Origin: Gemmatimonadaceae bacterium
GTDB lineage: Bacteria; Gemmatimonadota; Gemmatimonadetes; Gemmatimonadales; Gemmatimonadaceae
NCBI GenBank assembly: GCA_036504815.1
Contig: DASXUN010000010.1
Coordinates: forward strand, 62,001-126,000
Length of the DNA: 64,000 nucleotides
Direction: 5' to 3'
This document shows positions 9,240 through 18,202 of this stretch, in pieces. Position 1 is the stretch's first letter, and the number at the start of each line of letters is the position of its first letter. A program made the translations under genes and the position numbers. The notes below the pieces were generated by a model. It was given only the letters and a program-made list of their open reading frames with translations, did not search any database and had not been told where the DNA came from.

Positions 9240-10225
9240 GCATGCGCGCAAATCCCACCGCCATCGGGTCGTTCCTGATCGGCGCGATCCTCATCGCCGT
9301 CGCCGGCACCGCGATTCTGGCGGGCAACACCTGGTTCACGCACCGGACCACCTTCGTCAGCTACTTCCGCGAGACGGTGAACGGCCTCGAGGAAGGCGCG
9401 CCGGTGAAGTTCCAGGGGGCACCCGTGGGCCGCGTGACCAAGATCCTCATCCAGATCGACGAGCGCGACAAGACGTTCCAGGTGCCGGTGGAGTACGAGA
9501 TCGACGTCACGAGCCTCCGCACGCAGCTCGGCACCTATGTGGACCTGTCGCAGCAGCCCGTGCTCGAGGCGCAGATCACCGACGGCCTGCGGGCGCAGCT
9601 CCAGATGGAGAGCATCGTGACCGGCATGCTCTACGTCGAGCTCACGTACAAGAAGGATGCGAAGCCGCCGGAGCTCGAGTCGCGCGCCACCAAATGGCCC
9701 GAGATTCCCACCACCCCGTCGCTGATGGCCGCCCTCGGCACGGGCGCGGGGAGCGTGGTGGCCGACGTCGTGAGCGTGCTGTTCAAGGTCAACCAGATGC
9801 TCGCCGCCATCGACATGCCCGAGATCAACGCCGCGGTCGTCGCGTCGGCCCATTCCGTGCAACGGCTGGTGGATGCGCCGGAACTCCGCGCGGCGCTCAA
9901 GGAGATGCCCGGCATGACCGCCCAGCTCACGCGCACCATGGCGCGGGTGGACACGCTCGCGGCCACGGCCAATGCGGCCATCGACCCCATGGCCACCGAC
10001 CTCAAGGGCGCGACCAGGGAGATGCACGCCACACTGCAGTCGCTGCGCCGGTCGATCGACGAGACGCAGGGCCTGCTCTCCACCGACTCCGGCCTCGGAT
10101 TCGAGCTGGAGGCGTCGCTCGTGAACCTGAAGAACGCGACCAATGCGCTGCGCCAGCTCATGAACGCGCTCGAGCAGAATCCCGACATGCTGCTGCGTGG
10201 CAAGAAACCGACAGGGGGAAGATGA
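9236..10225 (+). CDS. mlaD: MlaD-family MCE domain protein
   Basis: Periplasmic lipid-binding subunit anchored in the inner membrane, 329 residues. A single N-terminal helix (residues ~10-30, GSFLIGAILIAVAGTAILAG) is followed by one MCE domain with NGLEEGAPVKFQGAPVGRV. The C-terminal ~170 residues are helical and repetitive, predicted to form the hydrophobic tunnel or a coiled region as in other long MlaD/PqiB proteins. The GTG at 9236 overlaps the ATPase stop (GTGA) and has GAAGG at good distance; ATG 9242 is an alternative. It is followed by a lipoprotein of the same operon. Confidence 0.92.
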   Translation: MSMRANPTAIGSFLIGAILIAVAGTAILAGNTWFTHRTTFVSYFRETVNGLEEGAPVKFQGAPVGRVTKILIQIDERDKTFQVPVEYEIDVTSLRTQLGTYVDLSQQPVLEAQITDGLRAQLQMESIVTGMLYVELTYKKDAKPPELESRATKWPEIPTTPSLMAALGTGAGSVVADVVSVLFKVNQMLAAIDMPEINAAVVASAHSVQRLVDAPELRAALKEMPGMTAQLTRTMARVDTLAATANAAIDPMATDLKGATREMHATLQSLRRSIDETQGLLSTDSGLGFELEASLVNLKNATNALRQLMNALEQNPDMLLRGKKPTGGR

Positions 10226-11004
10226 TGACGCGAACCACTGGACCGGCCACGGGCACGCTGCGCCTGATCGGCATCGGCGCCCTGATCAGTGTGGCCGGGT
10301 GCTTCTCCCTCGCGCGCCCGACGCCGCCACTCGAGGAGTACGTGCTCGGCGGCAGCGCGCGAGCGGAGGCCGCCGCGCGAGCTCGCGACACCGGGGCGGT
10401 GACCGTCGGGTTGCGACGCCTTGACCTCGCGCCGTATCTCGCCTCCACGGCGATTGTCGTGCGACATGGGTCCCGCATCGCCACGTCCGAGTTTCGCCGT
10501 TGGGGCGAAGAGCCCAGTGCCGGCATCATGCGCGCCGTCGCGGTGGCGCTCCGCGCCGAACCGGGCATTCTGGCGGTCGACGTTGCCCCGTGGCAGGTGC
10601 GAGCGCCGCACGATTACCTCATCCAGCTGCACATCTCGCACCTCGAAGGCGTCGTCGCTGAAGGATTGGCAGCGACCGCGGGCGAGGTGCAGGTAATGGC
10701 GTCGTGGGAGATCGTCCGGGCGGAGGACGGCGCGCTCGTGGCCCGCGGCGACACCGATCGACGCGAAGCAGAGTGGCCGGTGGGCGACTACCTCGGTCTC
10801 GTGACCCGCATTGACAAGGGACTGACGGGACTGGCCGGTGACCTTGCGGCCTGCCTCGTGCGACTCAAGCCCGCAATGCCAGCAACACCCGCTGCGCCCG
10901 CTGCACCCGCGGGGTCCGGAGCGTCCGCAACGCCGGTAGCGCCCGCGGTGCCGGTGTCTGACACGTCTGCCGTCGTGCGTCCTACCGTGTGCCGAGCGCG
11001 ATGA
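10222..11004 (+). CDS. ABC-type transport auxiliary lipoprotein (PqiC-like)
   Basis: Lipoprotein of 260 residues closing the Mla/MCE operon. The signal peptide ends in the lipobox SVAGC. The central part (LRRLDLAPYLASTAIVVR, FRRWGEEPSAGIMRAVA, then YLIQLHISHLEG) fits the ABC_trans_aux family, whose members (PqiC, LptE-like) sit at the outer membrane next to MCE tunnels. The last ~45 residues are an Ala/Pro-rich low-complexity tail (PATPAAPAAPAG) ending in VCRAR. The start ATG overlaps the mlaD stop (ATGA) behind AGGGGGAAG, a strong ribosome binding site. Confidence 0.85.
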   Translation: MMTRTTGPATGTLRLIGIGALISVAGCFSLARPTPPLEEYVLGGSARAEAAARARDTGAVTVGLRRLDLAPYLASTAIVVRHGSRIATSEFRRWGEEPSAGIMRAVAVALRAEPGILAVDVAPWQVRAPHDYLIQLHISHLEGVVAEGLAATAGEVQVMASWEIVRAEDGALVARGDTDRREAEWPVGDYLGLVTRIDKGLTGLAGDLAACLVRLKPAMPATPAAPAAPAGSGASATPVAPAVPVSDTSAVVRPTVCRAR

Positions 11005-11085
11005 CGGGACGTGAGTTCACACCGCGTGTATAAAGTGGTATTGTGTGTACTATTTTGCTCCCCACCTGTTCCACCGGAGGTTCCA

Positions 11086-11496
11086 GTGTCCTCGCTCACC
11101 GCCGTATCACACCTGGGTCGACTCGCGCTGCCAGCCGCATTGCTGGTCGCGACGGGCGCCTGCGGCAGCGACTCGCTCGCGCCGTTCCAGCCGCAGATCG
11201 GCAACGCGTCCGACAACTTCCAGTTGCAGGCGACGAATGTCACGAGCGTGACGTCGACGCGGAATTACACCTGGGTGAACACGGGGACGCGCGCCACCAT
11301 CAATCATTCGACGACGACGTCGATGGGCTCGACGCTGCTCGTCATCAGGGACGCGGCCGGCCTCACGGTGTACAGCAAGGCGCTGAGCGCCAGCCTGAAC
11401 GAGCCCACGCTCGCGGGGCAGGCCGGCACGTGGACCATCCAGCTCGTGCTGACGGGCTACTCCGGCACGCTCAACTTCCGGGCGCAGAAGCTTTAG
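11086..11496 (+). CDS. small secreted lipoprotein of unknown function
   Basis: About 136 residues with a signal peptide and lipobox LLVATGAC (Cys near residue 22). The mature part is Thr/Ser-rich and beta-stranded, with TRNYTWVNTGTRATINHS and a C-terminal GTWTIQLVLTGYSGTLNF, resembling small extracellular beta-sandwich domains; no family is recognised. The GTG at 11086 lies five bases after GGAGG and is clearly the start. It converges with the DUF2911 gene eight bases downstream. Confidence 0.72.
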   Translation: MSSLTAVSHLGRLALPAALLVATGACGSDSLAPFQPQIGNASDNFQLQATNVTSVTSTRNYTWVNTGTRATINHSTTTSMGSTLLVIRDAAGLTVYSKALSASLNEPTLAGQAGTWTIQLVLTGYSGTLNFRAQKL

Positions 11497-11504
11497 CGGC
11501 GTCG

Positions 11505-12638
11505 CTAGCGCGCCGCGCTGACGGTAAACGGAACGGACACGACGCGGTCACCCCACGCCAGTTCGAGGGCGCCGCGCGTGCCGCCCAACGCGCGCACCGC
11601 AATGGTGAGCGTCTCGACAAACGACGGCGCCGGCGCCGACTGCATTTCGACACGTCCCACGTCCTGGGCCGCGTCGTAGACGGTGCCCCACTGCCCCGTC
11701 TGCCGGTTGATGATCAGGAAGGTGCCGCCGCGCGTGTGCTGTACCCACAGCGTGTACATCCCCGGCGCGATGGTCGTCGCGCCAAAGGTGAGCGTCCGCG
11801 TGGTGAAGAGATGCGTGGCATCGTTGGCGCCGGCGCGCCAGATGGAATCGAACGGCACGAGCGTGCCGCCCCACACGCTGCGCTCGCGCACCTGCGGCCG
11901 GCCATAATCCACCACCACCATCCCGCCCGGACCGAAGGCGGCGCGCACGTCGTCGCGCAACGACAGCGTTCCAGTGGGTTTCATCGCGCGCGCCAGCGCC
12001 GCCACGTCCACGCCGCCCGGGCCGCGCGTGGCCACCACCTTGTTGGTGGTTCCGCTGCCATCCACCGACTCCAGGCGATAGCTCGCGTCAAATCGCAGGA
12101 CCATCGGATATCCCGGGCCCTTCAGCCGCACCGAATCGCCGCTGAGCGGCATCAGTCCAATGAAACTCAGGTTGCCCGCTGCGCCGACGGCGGGCACCGA
12201 ATCGACGGCGGTGTTCCGGCGAAGCGCGGCCAGCACCTCGGTGGGGCCGTAGATGAACGTGGGCCAGCTGATCAGGGCGCCCTTCGCGGCGAAGGCACGG
12301 CGCTGCACGCTGTCGGCAAAGACCGACTCGCGAATCACCGAGTCTCTCCCGAAGAGGAAGCGGTACTCGCCCGCCCCCGCGGTGATGGGCGTGCCGTCGG
12401 CCTGCATGCGCTTGAGCGAGGCGGCCGTCGGGCGGCCATCCTTGCCTAGCGTCATCGTGTACGCCAGGCGCACGACCGCGGGGCCGCTGCGCTGCACCAC
12501 TTCGCCGGTGATGCCGGTGGCGCCGCGGGTGTACTGCTCGACGGCGAGCGTGTCCTTGCCCAGCCGATAGGTGAGTGACGCGGACTGCGAAGACGCGACG
12601 GCGGGAACGAGGAGCAACAGCAGCAGGCACGGGCGCAT
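11505..12638 (-). CDS. secreted DUF2911 domain protein
   Basis: About 377 residues with signal peptide (MRPCLLLLLLVPAVASSQ). The N-terminal half is a beta-rich region seen also in Gemmatimonadota and Bacteroidota secreted proteins. The C-terminal ~150 residues match DUF2911, with VVDYGRPQVRERSVWGG, WRAGANDATHLFTTR, GMYTLWVQHTRGG and LIINRQTGQWG. DUF2911 has no established function. The ATG at 12638 has GAGGT upstream and gives a proper signal peptide; the frame extends upstream to 12674 without good reason. Confidence 0.82.
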   Translation of the reverse strand: MRPCLLLLLLVPAVASSQSASLTYRLGKDTLAVEQYTRGATGITGEVVQRSGPAVVRLAYTMTLGKDGRPTAASLKRMQADGTPITAGAGEYRFLFGRDSVIRESVFADSVQRRAFAAKGALISWPTFIYGPTEVLAALRRNTAVDSVPAVGAAGNLSFIGLMPLSGDSVRLKGPGYPMVLRFDASYRLESVDGSGTTNKVVATRGPGGVDVAALARAMKPTGTLSLRDDVRAAFGPGGMVVVDYGRPQVRERSVWGGTLVPFDSIWRAGANDATHLFTTRTLTFGATTIAPGMYTLWVQHTRGGTFLIINRQTGQWGTVYDAAQDVGRVEMQSAPAPSFVETLTIAVRALGGTRGALELAWGDRVVSVPFTVSAAR

Positions 12639-12678
12639 CGGGGGGACCTCACAGGCAAAGTGTTGGCGCATCACCAGC

Positions 12679-13194
12679 TCACGCGTTGGCGCACCGCCGC
12701 ACCGTATCCACGGTGCGCGTCGTCACGCGGTCGCCGAAGGTCTGCTCGAGCAGCGTCATGAAGACCGGCCCGCGTGGGGTGGGAAGATAAGCGCTGAAGA
12801 CCTCCCGTCCATTCGTCGCCACGATGCGCGCGCCGTCGCGCTCGATGGGCAACGCGGGCGGCGCATCGAGCGGGTCGCGCAGAAATGTGATCACCCGTTT
12901 GGCGTGCGCGGGGACCCCCGCCCGCGCCCAGGCGTCCGAGTCGACGAGCTCGCGCAGATACGGCGCCGGCCGCACGATGGTGGCGAAGACGCGGCCGAGG
13001 TCCTGTTGCATGGCCGCCTCGCAGGCGCGCGCCAGCGCGGCCTCTGATCTCGACCGCGCGTCGAACACCACGTTGCCGCTCGCCAGCACCGTCTTCACGT
13101 CCGTGAAGCCGGCGCGCTCGAAGCAGCGCTTGAGCGCCGGCATCTTGCAGTTCGTCGGCATCACGCCGCGGAGGAACGCAACATAACGGGGCAT
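12679..13194 (-). CDS. DUF1697 family protein
   Basis: Soluble protein of 171 residues. The start MPRYVAFLRGVMPTNCKMP and the following CFERAGFTDVKTVLASGNVVF fit DUF1697, a widely spread family of unknown function whose members begin with a conserved YVALLRGINVGG-like strand. It ends 40 bases before the DUF2911 start and begins 18 bases after the stop of the VOC gene, so the three minus-strand genes may share a transcript. Confidence 0.85.
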   Translation of the reverse strand: MPRYVAFLRGVMPTNCKMPALKRCFERAGFTDVKTVLASGNVVFDARSRSEAALARACEAAMQQDLGRVFATIVRPAPYLRELVDSDAWARAGVPAHAKRVITFLRDPLDAPPALPIERDGARIVATNGREVFSAYLPTPRGPVFMTLLEQTFGDRVTTRTVDTVRRCANA

Positions 13195-13212
13195 CGGGGG
13201 GACGCTCGCTGA

Positions 13213-13605
13213 TTACGCCGCGGGCGGCTGGACGAGGTTGATGAGGTTGCCGCAGGTGTCCTCGAACATCACGACCGTCACCGGCCCCATCTCGGTCGGT
13301 GTGCCGCGAAAGACGACGCCGCGCGCCGACAAGCGCGCGAACTCGGCCGCGATGTCTGGCGTGGTGACCGCCGTCGCCGGAATGCCCGCCTCGAACAGCG
13401 CGCGCTGATAGACCTGCGACGGCGGAAAGGCCATCGGCTCGAGCACCAGCTCCACCCCGTCAATCCCGTCGGGCGACGTCACGGTGAGCCAGCGATACTC
13501 GCCCATTGGAAGGTCGGCCATCTTCTGAAAGCCGAGCACGCGGGTATAGAAGTCGAGGGCGCGCTCCTGATCGGCCACCAGGAGGCTGATGAACTTGAGC
13601 TGCAT
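13213..13605 (-). CDS. VOC superfamily (glyoxalase-like) protein
   Basis: Small 130-residue protein with the two beta-alpha-beta-beta-beta halves of the VOC fold: FISLLVADQERALDFYTRVLGF in the first and a second half ending MFEDTCGNLINLVQP. The metal-ligand positions (a Glu in VELVLEPM and Glu in MFEDTCGN) are present in part. Members range from glyoxalases to resistance proteins, so the substrate cannot be named. The ATG at 13605 directly precedes the first strand; the open frame upstream to 13710 lacks conservation. Confidence 0.85.
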   Translation of the reverse strand: MQLKFISLLVADQERALDFYTRVLGFQKMADLPMGEYRWLTVTSPDGIDGVELVLEPMAFPPSQVYQRALFEAGIPATAVTTPDIAAEFARLSARGVVFRGTPTEMGPVTVVMFEDTCGNLINLVQPPAA

Positions 13606-13697
13606 GCGTCGCTCCCGTTTGGATGCCGCGAGACCTGCGGCGGAATCATACGGCAGCGCGAACTCGCGTGCCATCGGGCGCGGTGGCACCTTAGGAG

Positions 13698-14480
13698 ATG
13701 CGCATCGCACCTCCGCTGCTCGCCGCGGCCCTCGCCGCCATTGCCCCGCGCGCCCTCGCCGCGCAGGCCGCCCAACCCGTGGTCGCCATCTTCGCCCACG
13801 CCGACGACGAGCGCGTCATCGCGCCGCTGCTGGCGAAACTCGCGCGGTCGGGGCGCGAGACGCATCTCGTCATCGCCACCGACGGGGCCAAGGGGATCCG
13901 CGATTTCGCCAAAATCCCGGCCGGCGCGGAGCTGGCCGCCGCGCGCGTGAAAGAGGCGCAATGCGCGGCCGACCGGCTCGGCGTACGCCAGCTGCACCTG
14001 CTCGGCCTGCCGGACGGCGGGCTCGCTTCATTCGACGCGCTGGGCAAGTTGCGCGCCGCCCTCGTGGCGGTCATCGACTCGCTTTCACCCGCCGTGATCA
14101 TCACCTTCGGCCCCGAGGGCGGCACCGGACACCCCGATCACCGGCTGGTGGGCGATGTGGTGACCGAGCTCGTGCAGCGCGACGGGCGGCACGCGCACCT
14201 CGACCTGCTCTACGCGTCCCTCCCCACCGAGCGCCTGCGCACCGCCCCCGCCGCGCGCCCCGGCGTGAACGGCATGGCCGAGTCGCTGCTCACCCTGCGC
14301 GTACCGTTCGAGGCGCGCGACCTCGAGGCACAGCGCGACGAGTATGCGTGCCACAAGACGCAGTACACGCCGACGGAGATGGACTCCGTCAACAAGTATC
14401 TCGCGCACGCGTTCAACGGATTCGTCTGGCTGCGGCCGTGGAACGGCACGCTGCGTGACCCGCGCCTCTTCGCACCGTAG
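13698..14480 (+). CDS. secreted PIG-L/LmbE family deacetylase
   Basis: Predicted zinc-dependent N-deacetylase of 260 residues, exported by a signal peptide (residues 1-22, PRALAAQA). The metal motif AHADDE corresponds to the family's HPDDE, and the later TGHPDHRLVGD supplies the third ligand. Family members deacetylate GlcNAc-linked substrates such as GlcNAc-PI or mycothiol precursors; this one is extracytoplasmic, so a cell-wall or exopolysaccharide sugar is plausible (inference). The next gene, a CPBP protease, begins seven bases after its stop. Confidence 0.88.
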   Translation: MRIAPPLLAAALAAIAPRALAAQAAQPVVAIFAHADDERVIAPLLAKLARSGRETHLVIATDGAKGIRDFAKIPAGAELAAARVKEAQCAADRLGVRQLHLLGLPDGGLASFDALGKLRAALVAVIDSLSPAVIITFGPEGGTGHPDHRLVGDVVTELVQRDGRHAHLDLLYASLPTERLRTAPAARPGVNGMAESLLTLRVPFEARDLEAQRDEYACHKTQYTPTEMDSVNKYLAHAFNGFVWLRPWNGTLRDPRLFAP

Positions 14481-14487
14481 ACGCGTC

Positions 14488-15411
14488 ATGCAAACCGTCG
14501 CCGCGCCTGAAGGTCGCACCTCGAACTTCCGCCGCAGCGCCAGCCGCATCGTGGCGCTTCGCGAGGCGGCGTCGTTCTGGCCCGTGCAAGCCGCGCTCAT
14601 CGTGGCCCTGCTGGTGCCGGCGGTCGCCACGGTCGGCCAACTGGACGAGTCGGGCTTCCTCTCTCGCGATTCGGCGGTCCGCCTGCTCTATTGGCCCGGC
14701 AGCGAGTGGTCGTGGTCGGTGACGATGCCCGCGTGGCTGAGCGTTGGCGCGATGATCGTCTCGTACGTCGCCGGCATCGTCTGGCTGGGGCGACGTCGCA
14801 CGCTCGGCCCGGCCGTGCTCGCGGGCGTCGCGATCGTCACAATCGCGGTGGCCGCCGGCTCGGCGGTGAACGCGCTCACCGGGTGGCGCGAGCTGCAAAC
14901 GGCGCGCACGATGGTCTTCGCCGGCCGCGTCGACCGCGTCATCTTCGCGCTCTGGCACAACCCGGCGTGGGAGGAAGTCACGGCGCGCGGACTGCCGCTC
15001 CTCGCCCTGCTCTGGTGTAACACGCGATTTCCGGCGGCGCGCCGCTGGGCGCAGTGGACGTACCTGCTGCTCCCTTCACTGCTCTTCGCCATCTACCACC
15101 TGCCCGGCCACGGCCCGTCGCGCCTGGTCGACACGTTCCTTATCGGCGTCGGGTTTGCCTGGCTGGCGCTGCGGTTCAGCTTCTTCGCGCCGCTCGTGGT
15201 GCACTACGTCGTCGATGCGATGATGGTGATTTCGCTCGGCACGATGAAGAACGCCCCCAAGGGTGAGGTCCCCTGGCTCATCGCCCACAGCGGCGCGCTC
15301 AACACGACGTGGAGCCTGGCGTTGCTCGCCGTGATCGCCGCGCTGCTTATCGGAATCGTCCGAACTTCACGGCGATCGCGAGTGCCGCGCCCTTCCCACG
15401 CTCAATCGTAG
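14488..15411 (+). CDS. CPBP family intramembrane metalloprotease
   Basis: Integral membrane protein of 307 residues with about seven helices. The CPBP/Abi signature is present: NPAWEEVTARGLPL carries the EExxxR-type motif, FAIYHLPGHG the second-motif His, and the C-terminal region VVHYVVDAMM the third. Family members include Rce1-type proteases that cleave prenylated or secreted peptides. The ATG at 14488 follows closely after the deacetylase stop, suggesting one transcript. Confidence 0.85.
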   Translation: MQTVAAPEGRTSNFRRSASRIVALREAASFWPVQAALIVALLVPAVATVGQLDESGFLSRDSAVRLLYWPGSEWSWSVTMPAWLSVGAMIVSYVAGIVWLGRRRTLGPAVLAGVAIVTIAVAAGSAVNALTGWRELQTARTMVFAGRVDRVIFALWHNPAWEEVTARGLPLLALLWCNTRFPAARRWAQWTYLLLPSLLFAIYHLPGHGPSRLVDTFLIGVGFAWLALRFSFFAPLVVHYVVDAMMVISLGTMKNAPKGEVPWLIAHSGALNTTWSLALLAVIAALLIGIVRTSRRSRVPRPSHAQS

Positions 15412-15421
15412 GACAGCCACC

Positions 15422-16189
15422 TCACGCCTCAGCTGCCGCTGCGCCCTCATTGGTCTCGGCGCGCGCCAGCACATAGATGGTCCACGGCGGCACCGCGGTC
15501 TCGCTCACCCAGGCGTACGGCTCATCGGCGCGCCCCAGCGGGCGATGCTCCTCGACCACGCGCAGGCCGCAGCGCGCGAAGATCGCGCGGTACGTCTCGG
15601 GCGTGCACAGGATGTCATCCACCGGGCGGCGATCCGGCACGTCGAGCATCACGCAGCGGACCAGCTCGCCGTCCCGGGCGCGGTGGTTCTCGGGGAAATC
15701 GCGGGTGGAGAACGACGCCCACTCGTGCCGGTAGATGGCCGGGTCGGAGACGATGATCACGATGCAACCGCGCGCGGCGAGTGACGCGGCGAGTGTGTCG
15801 AAGATCTCGATCTTCCTGGCCGTCGTCGGCACGTTGTCGAACGTGAAGGCGGCGAAGACCAGGTCGTAGCCGCCGCGCTCCAGCGCCGGCGGCGCGTCGG
15901 CCGGCACGAGCCGGTAATCGCCCTGCGGGTCCCGCTCGCGCGCCAGCGCGAGCATCGGCTCGGCGATATCGATGCCGACCGTGTGGAATCCGAGATCGCG
16001 AAGGAATCGCGTGGAACGCCCCGTCCCGCAGCCGAAGTCGAGGGCCCGCGTTCCGCGAACGTGCGCGCCGAGCAACGCGGGAATGTCGCGAAACGCCAGG
16101 TAGTAGGTGCCCGGATACTCCAGGTTGGCGTAGGCTTCGGCCCGCGCGGTGTCGGCGTAGACGTTGGCAAAGTCTTGTTCGGTCACCAC
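15422..16189 (-). CDS. class I SAM-dependent methyltransferase
   Basis: Soluble methyltransferase of 255 residues. Motif I is ALDFGCGTGRSTRFLRDLG, the acidic residue after strand 2 is in VGIDIAEPML, and motif IV lies in YDLVFAAFTFDNVP. The C-terminal part, with HRARDGELVRCVMLDVPDRR and WTIYVLAR, is typical of ubiE/biotin-type small-molecule methyltransferases with a substrate cap. The acceptor is unknown. It converges with the CPBP gene. Confidence 0.88.
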   Translation of the reverse strand: MVTEQDFANVYADTARAEAYANLEYPGTYYLAFRDIPALLGAHVRGTRALDFGCGTGRSTRFLRDLGFHTVGIDIAEPMLALARERDPQGDYRLVPADAPPALERGGYDLVFAAFTFDNVPTTARKIEIFDTLAASLAARGCIVIIVSDPAIYRHEWASFSTRDFPENHRARDGELVRCVMLDVPDRRPVDDILCTPETYRAIFARCGLRVVEEHRPLGRADEPYAWVSETAVPPWTIYVLARAETNEGAAAAEA

Positions 16190-16336
16190 TCACTCCGGGG
16201 ACGGCGTCGTCGCGATCTGCCCGGCGTTAAGCTCTTCAGGGCGTCGCCGCGATGCAAGTTCAGAAACTCCACGGGCAGCGGCGTCGTAGGCCACCCGAGA
16301 GAGCGCGCCGTCCTCCCGACCGCCGGAGATCCCGCA

Positions 16337-16819
16337 ATGCTCAGCCAGCTTTTCCCGTCTCGCCTCGACAACACGTACCGGGGCTCGCGCATCGCGCTGT
16401 GGCTGCTCGGCGCGGTCGTCACCGTCAAGCTGCTGCAGAGCTTCGTGTCAATTTTTCTGGGACGCTTCGTGGCGTCGTCGGCCGACGGTGTGCCGCTGGA
16501 CGCGTACTCGCCGGCCGCAGCCCAGACGGTCGTGGCGATGTTCGCGCTCATCGGGGTCGCGCGCCTCCCCTTCTACGCGCTCTGCCTGCTGGCGCTGGCG
16601 CGCTACCGCAGCGCGGTGCCGCTGATGCTGGCGCTGTTGGCGCTCGAGTATTTGGCACGCTCGCTCGCCCTGTTCTACGTGCCGATCGAGCGGACGGGAG
16701 CGGCCGGCGGGCTGGTGGTGAACCGCGTGCTGTTCGCGATGATGGTCGCGGGCCTGGCGCTCTCCCTGTGGCCGAGGCGTAGCGCCGCGCCGGCGCCCGG
16801 AGTGCCTACAGGCACTTGA
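16337..16819 (+). CDS. small integral membrane protein, unknown
   Basis: Membrane protein of 160 residues with four predicted helices: SRIALWLLGAVVTVKLLQSF, AQTVVAMFALIGVARLPFYA, VPLMLALLALEYLARSLALF and VNRVLFAMMVAGLALSLW. It begins at ATG 16337 behind GGAGAT. No enzyme motif is seen. The last 14 bases overlap the end of the opposite-strand lipoprotein gene. Confidence 0.72.
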   Translation: MLSQLFPSRLDNTYRGSRIALWLLGAVVTVKLLQSFVSIFLGRFVASSADGVPLDAYSPAAAQTVVAMFALIGVARLPFYALCLLALARYRSAVPLMLALLALEYLARSLALFYVPIERTGAAGGLVVNRVLFAMMVAGLALSLWPRRSAAPAPGVPTGT

Positions 16820-17216
16820 AGACGTGCGGCGACCGGCCGCGATAGAGGTCGAAGGTTCCCACCATCATCGCCGAATCAGTCATCACGACGGTGAGCGTCA
16901 GGTGATCGCCGTCCACGCGCCCCGTGTATCGCGCCGGGCGTTTCGGCATCACTTCGTCGATGCGGATCGGGCCGCCGTGCCCCGGCGTGTGCGTGCCGTA
17001 CGCCGTGAAGCTGCCGTCGCTGCGCGGGCGCAGCGGCTCGGTGATGCGCCCCGCGGCGCAGTCGTATTCGAGTGTCCCGCTGTCCGGTGTCGCAACGAGC
17101 CCCGCGTGCACGCCACCCCAGTCGCCAGTAATTACCGCGGGTGGCCCAATGCGTGAGTCGCCGCAGGCCGCGCCGAGGAGGGCGGCGGAGGCGACAAGGA
17201 AGAGGCGCGAGGTCAT
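16806..17216 (-). CDS. small lipoprotein of unknown function
   Basis: 136 residues, with signal peptide and lipobox LLGAAC (Cys near residue 18). The mature part is a short beta-rich domain (ITGDWGGVHAGLVA, GHLTLTVVMTDSAMM), similar in character to small lipoproteins that begin with a GxW strand; the final FKCL holds a Cys that could pair with YDCAAG. No family is recognised. The gene overlaps the convergent membrane-protein gene by 14 bases. Confidence 0.7.
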   Translation of the reverse strand: MTSRLFLVASAALLGAACGDSRIGPPAVITGDWGGVHAGLVATPDSGTLEYDCAAGRITEPLRPRSDGSFTAYGTHTPGHGGPIRIDEVMPKRPARYTGRVDGDHLTLTVVMTDSAMMVGTFDLYRGRSPHVFKCL

Positions 17217-17260
17217 ACCCGATACTACCCGCGTTCGACGCGATCGGTCAGATTCTCTCC

Positions 17261-18202
17261 ATGAATTCGTCGAGCGCTCCCGTGCGCGTGGCCGTCGTGC
17301 AAGCCGAGGTCTCGCCCACCCTGGCCGAGGGCCTCGCGCGCACGACGGCGCTGGCGCGCGACGCCGCGTCCGGCGGCGCCGCGCTCGTCGTCTTTCCCGA
17401 GACCTGGTTGCCGGGGTACCCGGCGTGGCTGGATGTGTGCCGCGATGCCGCGTTGTGGAACCACGCGCCCACCAAGGCCGTGTTCGGCCGTATGGCGGCC
17501 GAGAGCGTTGACGTCGCGGGCGACAGCGGCGCGGCGCTGGCGCGCATCGCGGCCGAGTGCGGCATCACCCTCGTGGTCGGCGTCGTCGAGCGCATCGCGG
17601 AAGGGCCGGCGCGCGGCACGCTCTTCAACTCGCTGCTGACGTATGGGCCGACGGGCCAGTTGCTGAACCATCACCGCAAGCTGATGCCGACGTATACCGA
17701 GCGGCTCGTGTGGGGGGCGGGCGACGCCGCCGGCCTGCAAGCGGTGGACACGCCGGCCGGTCGCGTGGGCGGACTCGTCTGCTGGGAGCACTGGATGCCG
17801 CTCGCCCGGCAGGCGCTCCATGAGTCGGGCGAGGACCTGCACGTTGCCGCGTGGCCGACCGTGCACGAGATGCATCAGGTGGCGAGCCGGCAGTACGCGT
17901 TCGAAGGACGCTGCTTCGTGCTGGCCGCCGGGTCGTTGATGCGCGCCAGCAGCCTGCCGGCAGAACTCTCGCCGCACGCCGACCGCGTCACGTCGCCCGA
18001 CCAGTGGGTACTGCGTGGCGGCAGCGCCATCATCGGGCCCGACGGCGCGTATCTCGCCGCACCGGTGTACGATGAACCCGTCATCCTCTTTGCCGACGCC
18101 GACCTGAGCCGCGTGCGCGAGGAGTCGATGACCCTCGACGTGGCGGGCCACTACAGCCGGCCCGATTGTCTCGAGCTGCGCGTGACGCGCGTGCGCCGGT
18201 GA
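17261..18202 (+). CDS. nitrilase (carbon-nitrogen hydrolase)
   Basis: Enzyme of 313 residues hydrolysing a nitrile to a carboxylic acid and ammonia. The catalytic triad is complete: Glu in FPETWLPGYP (~residue 46), Lys in HHRKLMPTYTER (~138) and Cys in GGLVCWEHWMPL (~170). The CWExxxPL context is characteristic of true nitrilases (branch 1) rather than amidases, and the C-terminal RPD region also fits. Preferred substrate (aliphatic, aromatic or indole nitrile) cannot be read. The stop overlaps the start of a LOG-family gene (GTGA), so both are probably co-translated. Confidence 0.9.
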   Translation: MNSSSAPVRVAVVQAEVSPTLAEGLARTTALARDAASGGAALVVFPETWLPGYPAWLDVCRDAALWNHAPTKAVFGRMAAESVDVAGDSGAALARIAAECGITLVVGVVERIAEGPARGTLFNSLLTYGPTGQLLNHHRKLMPTYTERLVWGAGDAAGLQAVDTPAGRVGGLVCWEHWMPLARQALHESGEDLHVAAWPTVHEMHQVASRQYAFEGRCFVLAAGSLMRASSLPAELSPHADRVTSPDQWVLRGGSAIIGPDGAYLAAPVYDEPVILFADADLSRVREESMTLDVAGHYSRPDCLELRVTRVRR